Positions 49,116 to 59,166 of a DNA stretch of 64,000 nt are shown here, in pieces. The translations under genes and the position numbers were made by a program. The stretch comes from Gimesia chilikensis (lineage in GTDB: Bacteria > Planctomycetota > Planctomycetia > Planctomycetales > Planctomycetaceae): the NCBI RefSeq assembly GCF_008329715.1, contig NZ_VTSR01000009.1, forward strand, positions 62,001 to 126,000, written 5' to 3'. Numbering within the stretch: position 1 is the first letter of the stretch; every line of letters begins with the position of its first letter. Under the pieces are notes generated by a model, which was given only the letters and a program-made list of their open reading frames with translations, did not search any database and was not told where the DNA came from.

Positions 49116-49868
49116 TTATTCGGCCATGACCTCGGCCATGATTTCGTCTGGAATATTGAAGTTCGCTGTGACGCTCTGCACATCATCATGGTCTTCCAGT
49201 GCTTCCATCAGTTTGAGCACTTTTTTACCATCTTCCACGTCCAAGTCTACAGTTGTCTCGGGAATCCGTGAAATTTCTGCCAGATTGGTGGGAATTTGTT
49301 TCTGTTCGAATTCATCTGCCACCTGCTGAAACGCATCCACGCTGCAGGTCACCTCATAGACATCGCCATTTGCTTTAACGTCATCGGCGCCCGCTTCCAG
49401 GGCGATTTCGAACAGCTCATCCTCTTCCACGTTTTCACAGGGAACCAGAAACAGTCCCTTCCGCTCAAACATCCAGGCAACACAACCAGTGCTGCCCAGA
49501 TTACCGCCGTGAACTTCGAAGATTTTTCGAACTTCCCCTGCCGTCCGATTGCGGTTCTCTGTCAGAATATCGCACAGCACAGCGACACCGGCTGAACCAT
49601 AGCCTTCGTAAACCAGTTCTTCAAAATTCTCTCCGGAGAGTTCACCGCAGCCTTTTTTGACAGCGCGGTCAATATTCTCCTTTGGCATACTGGCCTTGCG
49701 GGCTTTATCGATCGCATAGCGCAGAGCCAGGTTCATCACCGGATCCCCACCCCCATGCTGAGCAGCCACGATGATAGCGCGACTTAATTTGCCAAAGAGT
49801 TTCCCTCGCTTTTTATCTACCACCCCTTTCTTGGCGGCGATATTAGCCCAGTGTGAATGACCTGCCAT
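49116..49868 (-). CDS. yebC: YebC/PmpR-family protein
   Basis: 250-residue member of the YebC family, known both as a DNA-binding transcription regulator and, more recently, as a factor acting on ribosomes stalled at proline runs. The hallmark N-terminus MAGHSHWANIAAKKGVVDKKRGKLFGKLSR is complete, followed by GGGDPVMNLALRYAIDKARKASMPKENIDRAVKKG and NLGSTGCVAWMFERKG. The length matches. It lies within the long nusA-to-mnmG run of co-directional genes. Confidence 0.95.
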   Translation of the reverse strand: MAGHSHWANIAAKKGVVDKKRGKLFGKLSRAIIVAAQHGGGDPVMNLALRYAIDKARKASMPKENIDRAVKKGCGELSGENFEELVYEGYGSAGVAVLCDILTENRNRTAGEVRKIFEVHGGNLGSTGCVAWMFERKGLFLVPCENVEEDELFEIALEAGADDVKANGDVYEVTCSVDAFQQVADEFEQKQIPTNLAEISRIPETTVDLDVEDGKKVLKLMEALEDHDDVQSVTANFNIPDEIMAEVMAE

Positions 49869-49978
49869 GGATGTATTTCGCTTAACTCAATATAGGTGGA
49901 AGATGACTGCGCGGAAATCACGCAGTATGGAATGGATTTGTGCCAATAGTACAAAAACTCACAGGGGATTGAAATCGA

Positions 49979-52240
49979 TCACTGACTCAGTTTTTGCTGG
50001 ATCTGATCAATCAGTTTGGTGTCAGGCGGAGTTGCTTTCCGGGCTGCTTCCAGAGCTTTTTTCCAGAGTTCAGCAGCCTGCTCGTTCTTATTCAACTTAT
50101 GGTAGCAATCTGCTAAATGATCCAGGATCGTACTGTCTCCCCCTCCGGGAAGTTTGCTGGCCTTTTCCAGATATCCCACGGCCTCTTCGTACTTCTTCAG
50201 CTTGAACAGCACCCAGCCCATACTGTCGAGGTAAGCCATGTTGTCTGGTTCCGACTTCAGAGCAATCCGGATCATCTTTTCCGCCTTCTCCAGGTTCTTT
50301 CCCTGGTCTGCATAGAGATATCCCAGATCGTTGTTGATCGAGGGACTGCTCGGATCTTCTGCCAGCATCTCCTCGAGCACTTTCTCACCTTTGGCGATGT
50401 CCCCCTTCTGAACATAACTGTTCGAAAGCATCATCTTGACTTCATAGACCCGGTCTTGCTGCTGAGGATATTTTTTGATGAAGCTCTGAATCTGCTCGAT
50501 TGCGTTATCCCAGTCATGTGCATGGTAGTAGATCCAGGCATGCTGATAGTCCAGCATCGGAAATCGCGGAGCAGCCTGGCGTGCTTCCTCGTTGACTTTG
50601 AGGGCCGCTTCAGTCTCTCCATTCCGCTCCAATGCGTCAGCCAGAAATGACATCAGGTTAATTCGCTGCGGTGCCAGCAAAGGATTCTCTACCGCTTTCC
50701 GCAACAGGTCAGACAGTTCGCCGTACTTCCCTTCCTCGCGCAGTAATGTGCTGTACTCCTGCAGGATCAGCAGCGTCCAGTTTCCACGGATCTGGGGTTT
50801 GGCGTGTTTCCCTGCTGCATCAATGGCGTACTCGTAAAATTCTCCAGCGGCTTTGTTGTCACCCGCTTCGGCAGCCAGTTTGGCAATGATGAATGCCGAA
50901 AAGACATCGACGCCCGGCGGATCTTTCTTTTTCTGCTGTTGTGCTTCTGCGACCAGGGCATTTACCAGCTTCTTGTCCTCAGACATCCGCTGCAGGTCCG
51001 GCTGAATTTTGCGGATTCCTTCACCGGACTGCACGATTTCAGAGAGGGTTGTAATCAGTTGTTCGTATTTCTGATTCTTTTCATAAAGCCTCAAGAGACC
51101 TGCCAGCCCCTCGATGTCTGATGATTCTCCGATTGATGTCTTGTAAGTCTTTTCGGCGTCATCGAATCGTCCGGCTTCTCCATACTGCTCAGCCAGGTAA
51201 TAGTGCAGGGTCCGGTTGTACTTGTCTTTTTCAGCCAGTTTTTCCAGTCGGGTAATCAGCTCGTCTGACTGATTCAAAGCCACCAGAATTTCTCCGAGGA
51301 ACTCATAAGCCTTGCGTCCTTTCGATTGCAGCTGTTCATCGAAATAAGACTGCAGTGAGTCGAGTGCCTGCTGATATTGTTTCGAACGATAGTAGACCTG
51401 CGCCAGGTGATACTTGAGAATCCCGGGACGCCCCTTCTGTGATTCCGCTGCCTTGTTAAAAGCTTCCACAGCCAGTTTCAGACGATCGGTCTCCAGAAAC
51501 GACTGACCGATCCGTTCGAAGAGCTTGCCCTGCTTGGCTTCCAGTTGAGCCCGGGTATTGAATTCGAACGTATAATCATCCGGCTTGGTCAGCGCCTTAA
51601 ATACGACTTCCCAGCACTGGGCCGCTTCTTCCTGTTTTCCCAGACGCTCATACAGATTGGCCTGATCGTGTTTGATTATGACGTAGACACCAGACTTCTT
51701 ATCGATCGCGGGAGACTCGGAAGCCTTCTCCAGAAAGTTGACCGCTTCTTCAAAACGGCCCTGACCAGCCATATGCAGACCTAGTTTCCGCATCAGCTCA
51801 TAATCACCCGGATCGAGCTCGACGGCTTTCTGAGCATATTGAATGGCTTCGTCTGTCTTATCCAGTCCGGAGGCCAGACGAATCAGTACCCGGTAAATTT
51901 CGAGTGAATTCGGATTGTCTTCCATCGCCAGCTTATATGCTTCATACGCCCCGACGAAATCGTTGCGTGCTTCGCGCATCCGCCCTGTCATATACCAGGC
52001 GGCGGAATCAATTTTTTTCTGCTCTGTCTTCGAACGAGGTTTGGCAGGCACAAAGGGGAGCGTCACATCATCCGCAATGCCCTCTTCCAGAGTGATCACT
52101 TTAGGCGAGGCCTGCTTTTGAGCCGGTTCGTCCCCTTTCTTCGCGGGCATCTCTGCCGCAAGCGCCGCTGGAATGAGAAGAAGCAAAACGGCGGGCAGGA
52201 ACAGCCAGCCACAGACTGGCACTTTGATAGACCGACTCAT
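49979..52240 (-). CDS. Secreted TPR-repeat protein
   Basis: 753 residues from the ATG at 52240, chosen because GGAG lies before it and a signal peptide (CGWLFLPAVLLLLIPAALAAEM) follows directly; the frame is open 37 codons further but those look unlike protein. About fifteen TPR-type repeats cover the rest: AYEAYKLAMEDNPNSLEIY, AVELDPGDYELMRKLGLHMAGQGRFEEAVNFLEKA, and so on to NNDLGYLYADQGKNLEKAEKMIRIAL. Likely a periplasmic or envelope scaffold for protein assembly. It sits between the endonuclease III-like gene and yebC; no enzyme activity is suggested. Confidence 0.85.
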   Translation of the reverse strand: MSRSIKVPVCGWLFLPAVLLLLIPAALAAEMPAKKGDEPAQKQASPKVITLEEGIADDVTLPFVPAKPRSKTEQKKIDSAAWYMTGRMREARNDFVGAYEAYKLAMEDNPNSLEIYRVLIRLASGLDKTDEAIQYAQKAVELDPGDYELMRKLGLHMAGQGRFEEAVNFLEKASESPAIDKKSGVYVIIKHDQANLYERLGKQEEAAQCWEVVFKALTKPDDYTFEFNTRAQLEAKQGKLFERIGQSFLETDRLKLAVEAFNKAAESQKGRPGILKYHLAQVYYRSKQYQQALDSLQSYFDEQLQSKGRKAYEFLGEILVALNQSDELITRLEKLAEKDKYNRTLHYYLAEQYGEAGRFDDAEKTYKTSIGESSDIEGLAGLLRLYEKNQKYEQLITTLSEIVQSGEGIRKIQPDLQRMSEDKKLVNALVAEAQQQKKKDPPGVDVFSAFIIAKLAAEAGDNKAAGEFYEYAIDAAGKHAKPQIRGNWTLLILQEYSTLLREEGKYGELSDLLRKAVENPLLAPQRINLMSFLADALERNGETEAALKVNEEARQAAPRFPMLDYQHAWIYYHAHDWDNAIEQIQSFIKKYPQQQDRVYEVKMMLSNSYVQKGDIAKGEKVLEEMLAEDPSSPSINNDLGYLYADQGKNLEKAEKMIRIALKSEPDNMAYLDSMGWVLFKLKKYEEAVGYLEKASKLPGGGDSTILDHLADCYHKLNKNEQAAELWKKALEAARKATPPDTKLIDQIQQKLSQ

Positions 52241-52577
52241 AATTTGAACTCCATTAAAAACAGAGATTTCATTTACTCTCGAGCGCATTCCCCCAACCGG
52301 TATTCGTCGGACATCAGTCAGCCCGACCGGATCAGCTACAGGAAACGCCACAGACAGCCCCGATTCGGGCTGTGGAAAACAGTGACAGCATCAGCAGATA
52401 CAATCAATGCGCGCATCCATTGTAACGCGTTTTCACTATCTTCTCCAAGCCTGCTTTTGCCGGAATCCCGTTTTTTCAGCTGGGACTCTAAAAGAATACG
52501 CATACCGTCTATGTGAAGAGGGGAAGCGGTAGCGGTACAAAACAGCAGAAACTCAAAAGCATCAGAGTAAAGCAGCT
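52241..52577. other. Intergenic region, 337 bases
   Basis: No gene seen. A hairpin CAGCCC (52355-52360) / GGGCTG (52367-52372) could be part of a terminator, but no T tract follows on the minus strand. Confidence 0.5.
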
Positions 52578-53498
52578 CTATTTTTTAGTCGACGAAGACT
52601 TCTTCGGCACCTTCTTTTTGGTGGTCTTTTTTGTCGCTGAGGTCTTGGCAGCCGTTTTCTTCACAGCCTTTTTAACCGACTTGGTCTTTTTGGCTGGAAC
52701 CTTCTTTTTGACTTTGGTGACCGCCTTCTTGCCTTTGACAGCAGCCTTCTTTTTCTTCACTGTCTTCTTTTTCTGCTTCGACAGCGGATTGGCAAACAGA
52801 TCTTCCAGCCGACTGGGGGCATCCATCAGATCCACGCCTTCCTCGGGCAGCGGATTTTTATCCAGATTAAAATCGGCCTGCAGTTCTTCATCGGTGGCCA
52901 GACAACGCAGCAGGTGGCTCAATAAAGGTGCATCCGATTTCCGCGCGGTTGATTTTAGGCTGTCACTGGCAGTCTCAATGCTCTCATCGGCAGGCAGCAG
53001 GCCCAGCCATTTGCTGGCATTCAGGATCTTCTCATCTGCCGGAACCAGGTGACTGCCCAGCACTACCTGTAACGTATGATTCAGCACAAATGGCGTCAGC
53101 GCCTTCATACGGGTCAACTGCTTCTGAGCCTGTTCCAGGGTCTTCTTACGCATCCCTTCCAGGTCAAAACAGAATTCCTTATCGAAGACATACTGCAGCA
53201 CCGAACGGATTCGATACGAACGCCACTCCGCATCACCCACGGTAGCAAAGACCGGTTCCAGTTCGGAAATGGTGCTGACCCGAATTTCGTTCAGATCATG
53301 AAACCCGTCAAGCAGATCTTCCAGCACCTGATCTGCCAGCTCATTCGTTGTATTCTCAAGACAGATGCCGTGCAGAATCGTTTCCAGGACAGGACGGTCG
53401 TATTTGGGTAATGTTGCTGAATACCGCTTCTTCAGGAGCGTCATCAACTTTTTGCAAATCGCCTGTTTATCCGACGTCGATATTTTTTTAGCAACCAT
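52578..53498 (-). CDS. Endonuclease III-like protein with altered active site and histone-like tail
   Basis: 306 residues. The region about 25-170 aligns with endonuclease III: VLETILHGICLENTTNELAD corresponds to the LIATILSAQCTD helix, and RMKALTPFVLNHTLQVVLG fits, without gaps, the helix-hairpin-helix LPGVGRKTANVVL of Nth. The catalytic Asp is kept (PADEKI, Asp155) at the right distance (18 residues) from the Lys position, but the Lys itself is Phe137. There is no iron-sulfur cysteine cluster. The last ~65 residues are Lys/Ala/Thr/Ser-rich (KKTVKKKKAAVKGKK) like histone H1. A DNA-binding structural protein is more likely than a glycosylase. Confidence 0.75.
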   Translation of the reverse strand: MVAKKISTSDKQAICKKLMTLLKKRYSATLPKYDRPVLETILHGICLENTTNELADQVLEDLLDGFHDLNEIRVSTISELEPVFATVGDAEWRSYRIRSVLQYVFDKEFCFDLEGMRKKTLEQAQKQLTRMKALTPFVLNHTLQVVLGSHLVPADEKILNASKWLGLLPADESIETASDSLKSTARKSDAPLLSHLLRCLATDEELQADFNLDKNPLPEEGVDLMDAPSRLEDLFANPLSKQKKKTVKKKKAAVKGKKAVTKVKKKVPAKKTKSVKKAVKKTAAKTSATKKTTKKKVPKKSSSTKK

Positions 53499-53581
53499 AT
53501 CTGTCTGCGTAATATTTGAGTTATTTCAAAAGGAATGAATATGAAAACAGCGTCTGTGCTTACTCACATCAACGCTGTCCC

Positions 53582-54001
53582 TCAATCTTCCGGTGGCGCC
53601 TCTTCAAGAGGACCATCTTCTTCAGAAGAAAGATGCTGTGTGGCCTCTTCCTGTTCTCTCTCGTGTTGTAACTCATCCAGAATACGAAGCGTATCCATGG
53701 TATCTTTGACGGCAGTGTCCTGGACAAACTTGATCACCGGTGTGTAGCGGGTCTGAATGCGATCTGCAATTTTGGACTGGATGAACCCGCGGGCCGACTC
53801 CAGTCCATGCATACAGAGTGCTTTTGTCCGCTCATCTCCCATGATCGAAATATAGACCTTGGCTGACTGCACATCAGGTGCAACTTCAACGTGTAATACT
53901 GTCACATTGCTGATCCGAGGATCGCGCAGCTGAAACAGGACCGTTGTACTTACCGTTTCTTTTATCGCCTGAGCGATTTTTGCTAGTCGACGTGATGTCA
54001 T
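53582..54001 (-). CDS. rbfA: Ribosome-binding factor A
   Basis: 139-residue KH-type protein that assists 30S maturation and cold adaptation. It starts TSRRLAKIAQAIKETVSTTV, then VTVLHVEVAPDVQSAKVYIS and the C-terminal LESARGFIQSKIADRIQTRYTP, typical of RbfA. The last 25 residues are acidic. It follows infB by 38 bases, in the classical nusA-infB-rbfA order. Confidence 0.93.
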   Translation of the reverse strand: MTSRRLAKIAQAIKETVSTTVLFQLRDPRISNVTVLHVEVAPDVQSAKVYISIMGDERTKALCMHGLESARGFIQSKIADRIQTRYTPVIKFVQDTAVKDTMDTLRILDELQHEREQEEATQHLSSEEDGPLEEAPPED

Positions 54002-54039
54002 TCAGTTCTCGCCTGCATTCCCTGTCTGATCGCAGCTGC

Positions 54040-56814
54040 TTATGAGCTTGAATCCAGAGTTCGTTTGACTTCGTTAATCCGGAATGCTTCCAGCAGGTCT
54101 CCCTCTTTAATGTCATTGAAACCGGACAAGAGAATACCGCACTCCATGCCTTCCCGAACCTCCTTGACATCATCTTTCTCACGTTTCAGCGACGCAATCG
54201 GATACTGATTCAGAATTTTCTGATCCCGGATCAAATGCACCCGGTCATTGCGGTTGATGGTTCCATTCAGAATCCGGCAACCGGCAATCTTTCCAAAGCG
54301 GCTGATCGAGAATGTCTGCAGTACGAGTGCCCGCCCTGTCTGTTCCTGCACCAGTTCAGGTCGCAGCAGGCCTTCCAGTGCAGCCCGGATATCATCCACA
54401 ACTTCATAGATGATGCTGTAGCGACGGATCTCGACATCTTCCTGGGTTGCCAGGCTCATCGCCCGGTCTTCAGCAACCACATGGAAGGCGATGATGATCG
54501 CATTGGAAGCGGTTGCGAGATAGACATCACTCTCGTTCACTCCGCCAATACCTTCGTGCAGGATTTTAACCCGGACTTCCGGATGCTCAAACTTGTTGAT
54601 TTCGCTGCGAATCGCTTCCAGTGAACCAGGCGTATCCGCTTTGATAATCAGTGGCAGATCCTGGATCGCACCTTCACGGGCAGACCCCAGAATGTCATCC
54701 AGCGTTCGAGGTCCACCGCTATGACGCGACAGAACATCGGTTCGTCCTTCGTGTCGACGCTCTTCTGCCAGTTCGCGGGCCTGTTCGATATCGCCCACAA
54801 CCACAAAGTGGTCACCGGCACCAGGCACTGAATCCAGACCTGTCACCTTAATTGGGGTGGATGGTGGAGCCTCTTCGATCTGCTGATCCTGATCATCATA
54901 CATCGCACGGATATAACCATAGGATTTACCGCAGATCACTGCATCGCCGATCCGCAGGGTTCCCTTCTGTACGATCAACCAGGCGACCGAACCACGACCT
55001 TCGTCGCGGAAGCCTTCCAGACAGACCCCGACGGCCGGTCGATTGGGATTGGCTTTGAGTTCATGCAGTTCAGCGGTCAACAACAGGGTTTCGAGCAGGT
55101 TATCGAGTCCGGTCCCCTTGAGTGCGGAAACACGCACGACTTCTGTTTCACCACCCCACTCAGCGGGCAGCACATTCTGTGCTGTCAGATCCTGCAGCAC
55201 TTTCTGCTCGTTGATGTCCGGCAGGTCGACTTTATTCATCGCGACGACCATCGGAACTCCCGAGGCTTTCACATGGCTGATACTTTCCGCAGTCTGAGGC
55301 ATCACACCATCGTCTGCTGCAACAACCAGGACAACCATATCAGTCACATTAGCCCCACGGGATCGCATTTCACTGAATGCCGCGTGACCGGGAGTATCAA
55401 CAAACGTCAGCTTATGGCCATTATATTCAACCTGGTAAGCGGCGATGTGCTGGGTAATCCCACCGGCTTCGCCTTCCACAACCTTGGAATTACGCAAGGT
55501 ATCAACCAGAGTTGTCTTACCATGGTCCACGTGGCCCAGTACGGTAATGATCGGAGGACGTGTGACGAGATCTTCGGGAGCGTCTTCCTGCTCCACGATC
55601 TCTTCCACCAGTTCCAGTGCACCTTTCTGCTTCTTGAATGTCAGATCCACGCCCAGTTCCATGGCAACGGCCAGAGCAGTGTCCTCTTCGATGATCTGGT
55701 TGATGGTGACCATCTCACCGAATTCTTTGAACATGATCGACATGATTGTTTTTGCAGGACGTCCCATCGCTTCCGAGAGACTCCGCACTGTCATTGGCAG
55801 TTCCACTTCAGCCTCTGTCTTGTGAACGATGTTGGAAGAATCATGCTTACGCTTGGACCGGCGAGGCCGACGACCGACGACGTCCTGCTGTTCGCCGCCT
55901 TCGGTATTGAAACCTCTGCGTCCCTCTTTTCGCTGCTCGCGACGCTGTTTACGCGCCTCAACCAGGCTTAAACTTCCCCGGCGCTGTTTGGAATCATCAT
56001 CCTGCAAATCACGATCTTTGTCGCGTTTCTTCTGTTCTGAATGCTGTGCCAGATGTGCTGCCAGCGGGCTTTTCTGCTCAAGGATATCTGCTGTCAAACG
56101 CACCTCAGGCTTCTGCGCCTTCTCTTCTTTTTTCTTCTGCTTGGGAATCACGGGCTGTTTGTACGCCGGTGGAGCAGCAACGGAAGGTAATGCAGTATTC
56201 TTCTTCGATTTGGACTGGGGTTTGGAAGACCGCGGCGAACCAATCGGTTTCATCTCACGGATACTGGAGGTCGGCGCGCCCCCTGCCGGAACATAATCTT
56301 CACGGCTCATTCCCTGATCGGTTTCAGGTTTAGTTTCATCTTTGGATTTCGGAGCTTCTTCCACCTGCTCTTCGGTAGCTGCAGGCTCTGAAACCTCTTG
56401 AGAGGGAGCATCTGTTTCCGCAACAGCCTGCTCAGCAACTGCTGCTTCAGTCTCTTCCTCCGGCTGCTCAACATCAGCGGAAGACGCTTCCTGTTCTACT
56501 TCCGGCTTTTCTTCTTCGGTGCGTGCTTTCTGAGGGGACCGGGATGGCTGAGGACGCGAGGTCATCGCCTTGATCGTCCGCATCTTCTGTGGCTCCCTCT
56601 GGGGGGCCATCGCAGCCTGTTCGGTCTGATCACTGACCCCTTCAGCAGGCTGATCCTGCTTCTGGAGGTAATCGATCACGATATCGCGCTCCTCGGGCGT
56701 GATGCTGGCCAAAGCGGAGTTTTTGAGCTTCACCCCCGCCTTGTTACATTCATCGATCAGCACCTTGCTGTCCATTCCCAACTCTTTTGCAAGAGCAAAA
56801 ATACGAATCTTCAA
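54040..56814 (-). CDS. infB: Translation initiation factor IF-2
   Basis: GTPase that places initiator tRNA on the ribosome. I use a TTG start at 56814 ([20 protein letters not shown]), with GGAG eight bases upstream; the frame runs 30 codons further but those look random, and the family begins at this point. That gives 924 residues. The N-terminal IF2_N domain is followed by about 300 low-complexity residues (Glu/Lys/Pro/Ala), then the G domain with [18 protein letters not shown] and NKVDLP, and the C2 domain at the end. The long linker is normal for large IF-2 forms. Confidence 0.96.
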   Translation of the reverse strand: MKIRIFALAKELGMDSKVLIDECNKAGVKLKNSALASITPEERDIVIDYLQKQDQPAEGVSDQTEQAAMAPQREPQKMRTIKAMTSRPQPSRSPQKARTEEEKPEVEQEASSADVEQPEEETEAAVAEQAVAETDAPSQEVSEPAATEEQVEEAPKSKDETKPETDQGMSREDYVPAGGAPTSSIREMKPIGSPRSSKPQSKSKKNTALPSVAAPPAYKQPVIPKQKKKEEKAQKPEVRLTADILEQKSPLAAHLAQHSEQKKRDKDRDLQDDDSKQRRGSLSLVEARKQRREQRKEGRRGFNTEGGEQQDVVGRRPRRSKRKHDSSNIVHKTEAEVELPMTVRSLSEAMGRPAKTIMSIMFKEFGEMVTINQIIEEDTALAVAMELGVDLTFKKQKGALELVEEIVEQEDAPEDLVTRPPIITVLGHVDHGKTTLVDTLRNSKVVEGEAGGITQHIAAYQVEYNGHKLTFVDTPGHAAFSEMRSRGANVTDMVVLVVAADDGVMPQTAESISHVKASGVPMVVAMNKVDLPDINEQKVLQDLTAQNVLPAEWGGETEVVRVSALKGTGLDNLLETLLLTAELHELKANPNRPAVGVCLEGFRDEGRGSVAWLIVQKGTLRIGDAVICGKSYGYIRAMYDDQDQQIEEAPPSTPIKVTGLDSVPGAGDHFVVVGDIEQARELAEERRHEGRTDVLSRHSGGPRTLDDILGSAREGAIQDLPLIIKADTPGSLEAIRSEINKFEHPEVRVKILHEGIGGVNESDVYLATASNAIIIAFHVVAEDRAMSLATQEDVEIRRYSIIYEVVDDIRAALEGLLRPELVQEQTGRALVLQTFSISRFGKIAGCRILNGTINRNDRVHLIRDQKILNQYPIASLKREKDDVKEVREGMECGILLSGFNDIKEGDLLEAFRINEVKRTLDSSS

Positions 56815-56923
56815 CAGCCCTTCTCCCGTGAACAAATCGGCAACCTGCCTGCAGGCTTTCTCAGCCCCGACACCCTGCCAGTTGAGGCATGCGCCTCTTG
56901 ACACTTACTCGTAATAAAACGAT

Positions 56924-58402
56924 TTATTCCTGCTTTTCTGTCGATTCTTCTGGTTCGCTTTCCACCTGCAAAGGCTCTTCCGTGGAACTCGACACATCTT
57001 CAGAATCGGCCGTTTCTTCTGTCTGAATTTCTGCGACCGCCGGCTCCTCTACCGGTTCCGACTCGGTTGCAGTTTCTTCAGACTCAGCAGTTTCAGTCTC
57101 TGCTGCATTCTCTTCAACAACAGGCGCAGTTGCTTCTTCCGACTCCGAGGCAGCTGCCACATCGGACAGTCCCGGAGCAGGTGCAGCCGGTGCCTGTGCT
57201 GCCGGCTGATTCTGCTGCGCGTGTTTCATTGCTTCTTCTTCCGCTTCCACCCGCTCGCTTTCACGATCAGCAACCTCGACAATCTGCTCGCACTGTTCGG
57301 CGGTCAGACCACCCAACTCGGCCAGCTGATCCGGCTCAATCACTGACAGATCGTAGTAACTGAAGAAGCCCTGAGAGACCAGGCTTTCAGCCAGCTCTTC
57401 AGAGACTCCCGGAATCGAGGAAAAGGCTTCCACGGTTTTATCAAGCTGCTCGTCCAGTTCGGTCTGAGTCATTACTTCAATGTCCCAGCCAACCAGTTTC
57501 GATGCCAGACGCACGTTTTGCCCCTTGCGGCCAATAGCCAGAGGCAACTGATCATCTCGCACCAGCACGATCACCCGGCCCAGCATCGGACAGAGGATCA
57601 CATCTTCGACTTCTGCAGGTTGCAGTGAATTAGGCACCAGTACCTGCAGCGAATCGTTCCAGCGGACGATATCAATGCGTTCGCCCGCCAGTTCGTCAAC
57701 AATATTTTTAATCCGGGCACCACGCATCCCCACGCAGGCACCAACACAGTCGATGCTGCTGTCGATACAGGAGACGGCAACCTTCGAGCGATAACCCGCT
57801 TCGCGTGCCAGCGACCGAACATCAATAATCCGATCGGCCACTTCCGGAATTTCCAGTTCAAACAGACGACGCACCATGTCAGGATGAGTTCGCGAAAGAA
57901 TCACTTTCACCCGGCTGCCCGCCTTACGGACATCCAGAACAATCGCCCGCACACGGTCATTTACACGGAATGATTCCCCGGGAATCTGCTCGCCACGCGG
58001 CAGGATACCTTCGATTTTCCCCAGGTTAATCAGTACCGCGCCACCTTCCACGCGGGACACTGTCCCGGAAACGGACTGGTACTGCATTTCCATGTATTCA
58101 TCAAACACCGTATCGCGTTCTGCTTCACGGATTTTCTGAATCATCACCTGCTTAGCCGTCTGGGCTGCCACACGTCCCAGGATTTCTCCCAGAATGTCCT
58201 GCGCCAGCTGTTCCTGATTACAATAGACGGTTGGCTCCCCTGATTCACGATCGATGTCGACCGTCAATTCCTGATCATCCCCAAAGTGTCGGCGGGCTGC
58301 TGACAGGATCGCCTGCTCAATCCCGCTGAACACGATCTCTTTATCGATGCTCTTATCGCGTTGAATCGCATCAACAATTCGGAGAACTTCCTTACCGTCC
58401 AT
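56924..58402 (-). CDS. nusA: Transcription termination/antitermination factor NusA
   Basis: 492 residues, RNA-polymerase-associated factor. The N-terminal domain ([20 protein letters not shown]) is followed by the S1 domain ([27 protein letters not shown]) and two KH domains ([34 protein letters not shown]). A helix-hairpin-helix-like part ([22 protein letters not shown]) and an acidic Glu/Ala/Thr tail of about 110 residues end it. First gene of nusA-infB-rbfA. rimP, usually directly upstream, is not here. Confidence 0.96.
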   Translation of the reverse strand: MDGKEVLRIVDAIQRDKSIDKEIVFSGIEQAILSAARRHFGDDQELTVDIDRESGEPTVYCNQEQLAQDILGEILGRVAAQTAKQVMIQKIREAERDTVFDEYMEMQYQSVSGTVSRVEGGAVLINLGKIEGILPRGEQIPGESFRVNDRVRAIVLDVRKAGSRVKVILSRTHPDMVRRLFELEIPEVADRIIDVRSLAREAGYRSKVAVSCIDSSIDCVGACVGMRGARIKNIVDELAGERIDIVRWNDSLQVLVPNSLQPAEVEDVILCPMLGRVIVLVRDDQLPLAIGRKGQNVRLASKLVGWDIEVMTQTELDEQLDKTVEAFSSIPGVSEELAESLVSQGFFSYYDLSVIEPDQLAELGGLTAEQCEQIVEVADRESERVEAEEEAMKHAQQNQPAAQAPAAPAPGLSDVAAASESEEATAPVVEENAAETETAESEETATESEPVEEPAVAEIQTEETADSEDVSSSTEEPLQVESEPEESTEKQE

Positions 58403-59166
58403 AATGTGTTTCCTTCATTCGACAGTTGATAATTCAACTGACTCGAAAACTACTCAAACAAGACCGCTGTCGGTCATATTTCTATCTGTTATCAACCGAG
58501 CCCTGAGGACTCAACTGCCTTATGGCCAAGCCATTAACAAAAAAAAGCGGGAACATGCCCACTTTATGACTACCAGTACCACCGCAAAAACGGTAGTCAG
58601 GCATAGCCGCGATTGGCATTTTTCAATGCAGCAAACGCGACAATCGGATTGGTGAGCAAATGCTCGAGTTCCAACCAGCCTACATATGAGAGGACTCCAT
58701 TCGAGTTTACGAATGCCGATTCATCACAAAGAAACAAACAGCCAAACTGGCATGTCACCCCTTGCAAACACAATGCCTACTGAACATCAGTATGCAAAAC
58801 CATTGCGCATAGAGCACCATGGTTAATGCTCTACTCTGAGAAATTAATCTTCGCGCGTTCAGATGTCAAGCACCGCAGGCAACTATTTCACAACGACTTA
58901 ACTTCAGCGCCTCCGCCTGCCAGAAAGTCAGCGAATCAGTGTTCAATCGGCCAGACCAGACAGACACAATTTCCGAATCCCGGATCAGGGACGCCGAGGC
59001 TACATTTTTCCGAAATCCCGGGGATGGCTGGAAATTGATCTCCATCAAAACGCCAAACTATCATAGTATCATAGGAGAACTCCCGGATTCGTCGACCCTT
59101 TTTCTGCGGATCCGGGTTTGTAGTATCTGAATATCAAGCCTGAAATTCAATAAGGACAACTCACCT
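58403..59166. other. Long intergenic region before nusA
   Basis: 764 bases between the divergent nusA and the TPR gene, without a supported gene and without rimP or a tRNA. It contains the leader hairpins listed next, a direct repeat TATCATAG twice in tandem (59059-59074) and an inverted repeat CCCGGAT/ATCCGGG (59082-59116) close to the plus-strand gene. Confidence 0.6.
58539..58598 (-). terminator. Tandem hairpins with T tract upstream of nusA
   Basis: On the minus strand a hairpin GACTACC/GGTAGTC (58598-58568) is followed by AAAGTGGG-CATGTT-CCCGCTTT (58565-58544) and eight T residues. It has the form of an intrinsic terminator, and it lies about 137 bases before the nusA start, pointing into the gene. 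It could be an attenuator in the leader or the end of a small RNA. Confidence 0.6.
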
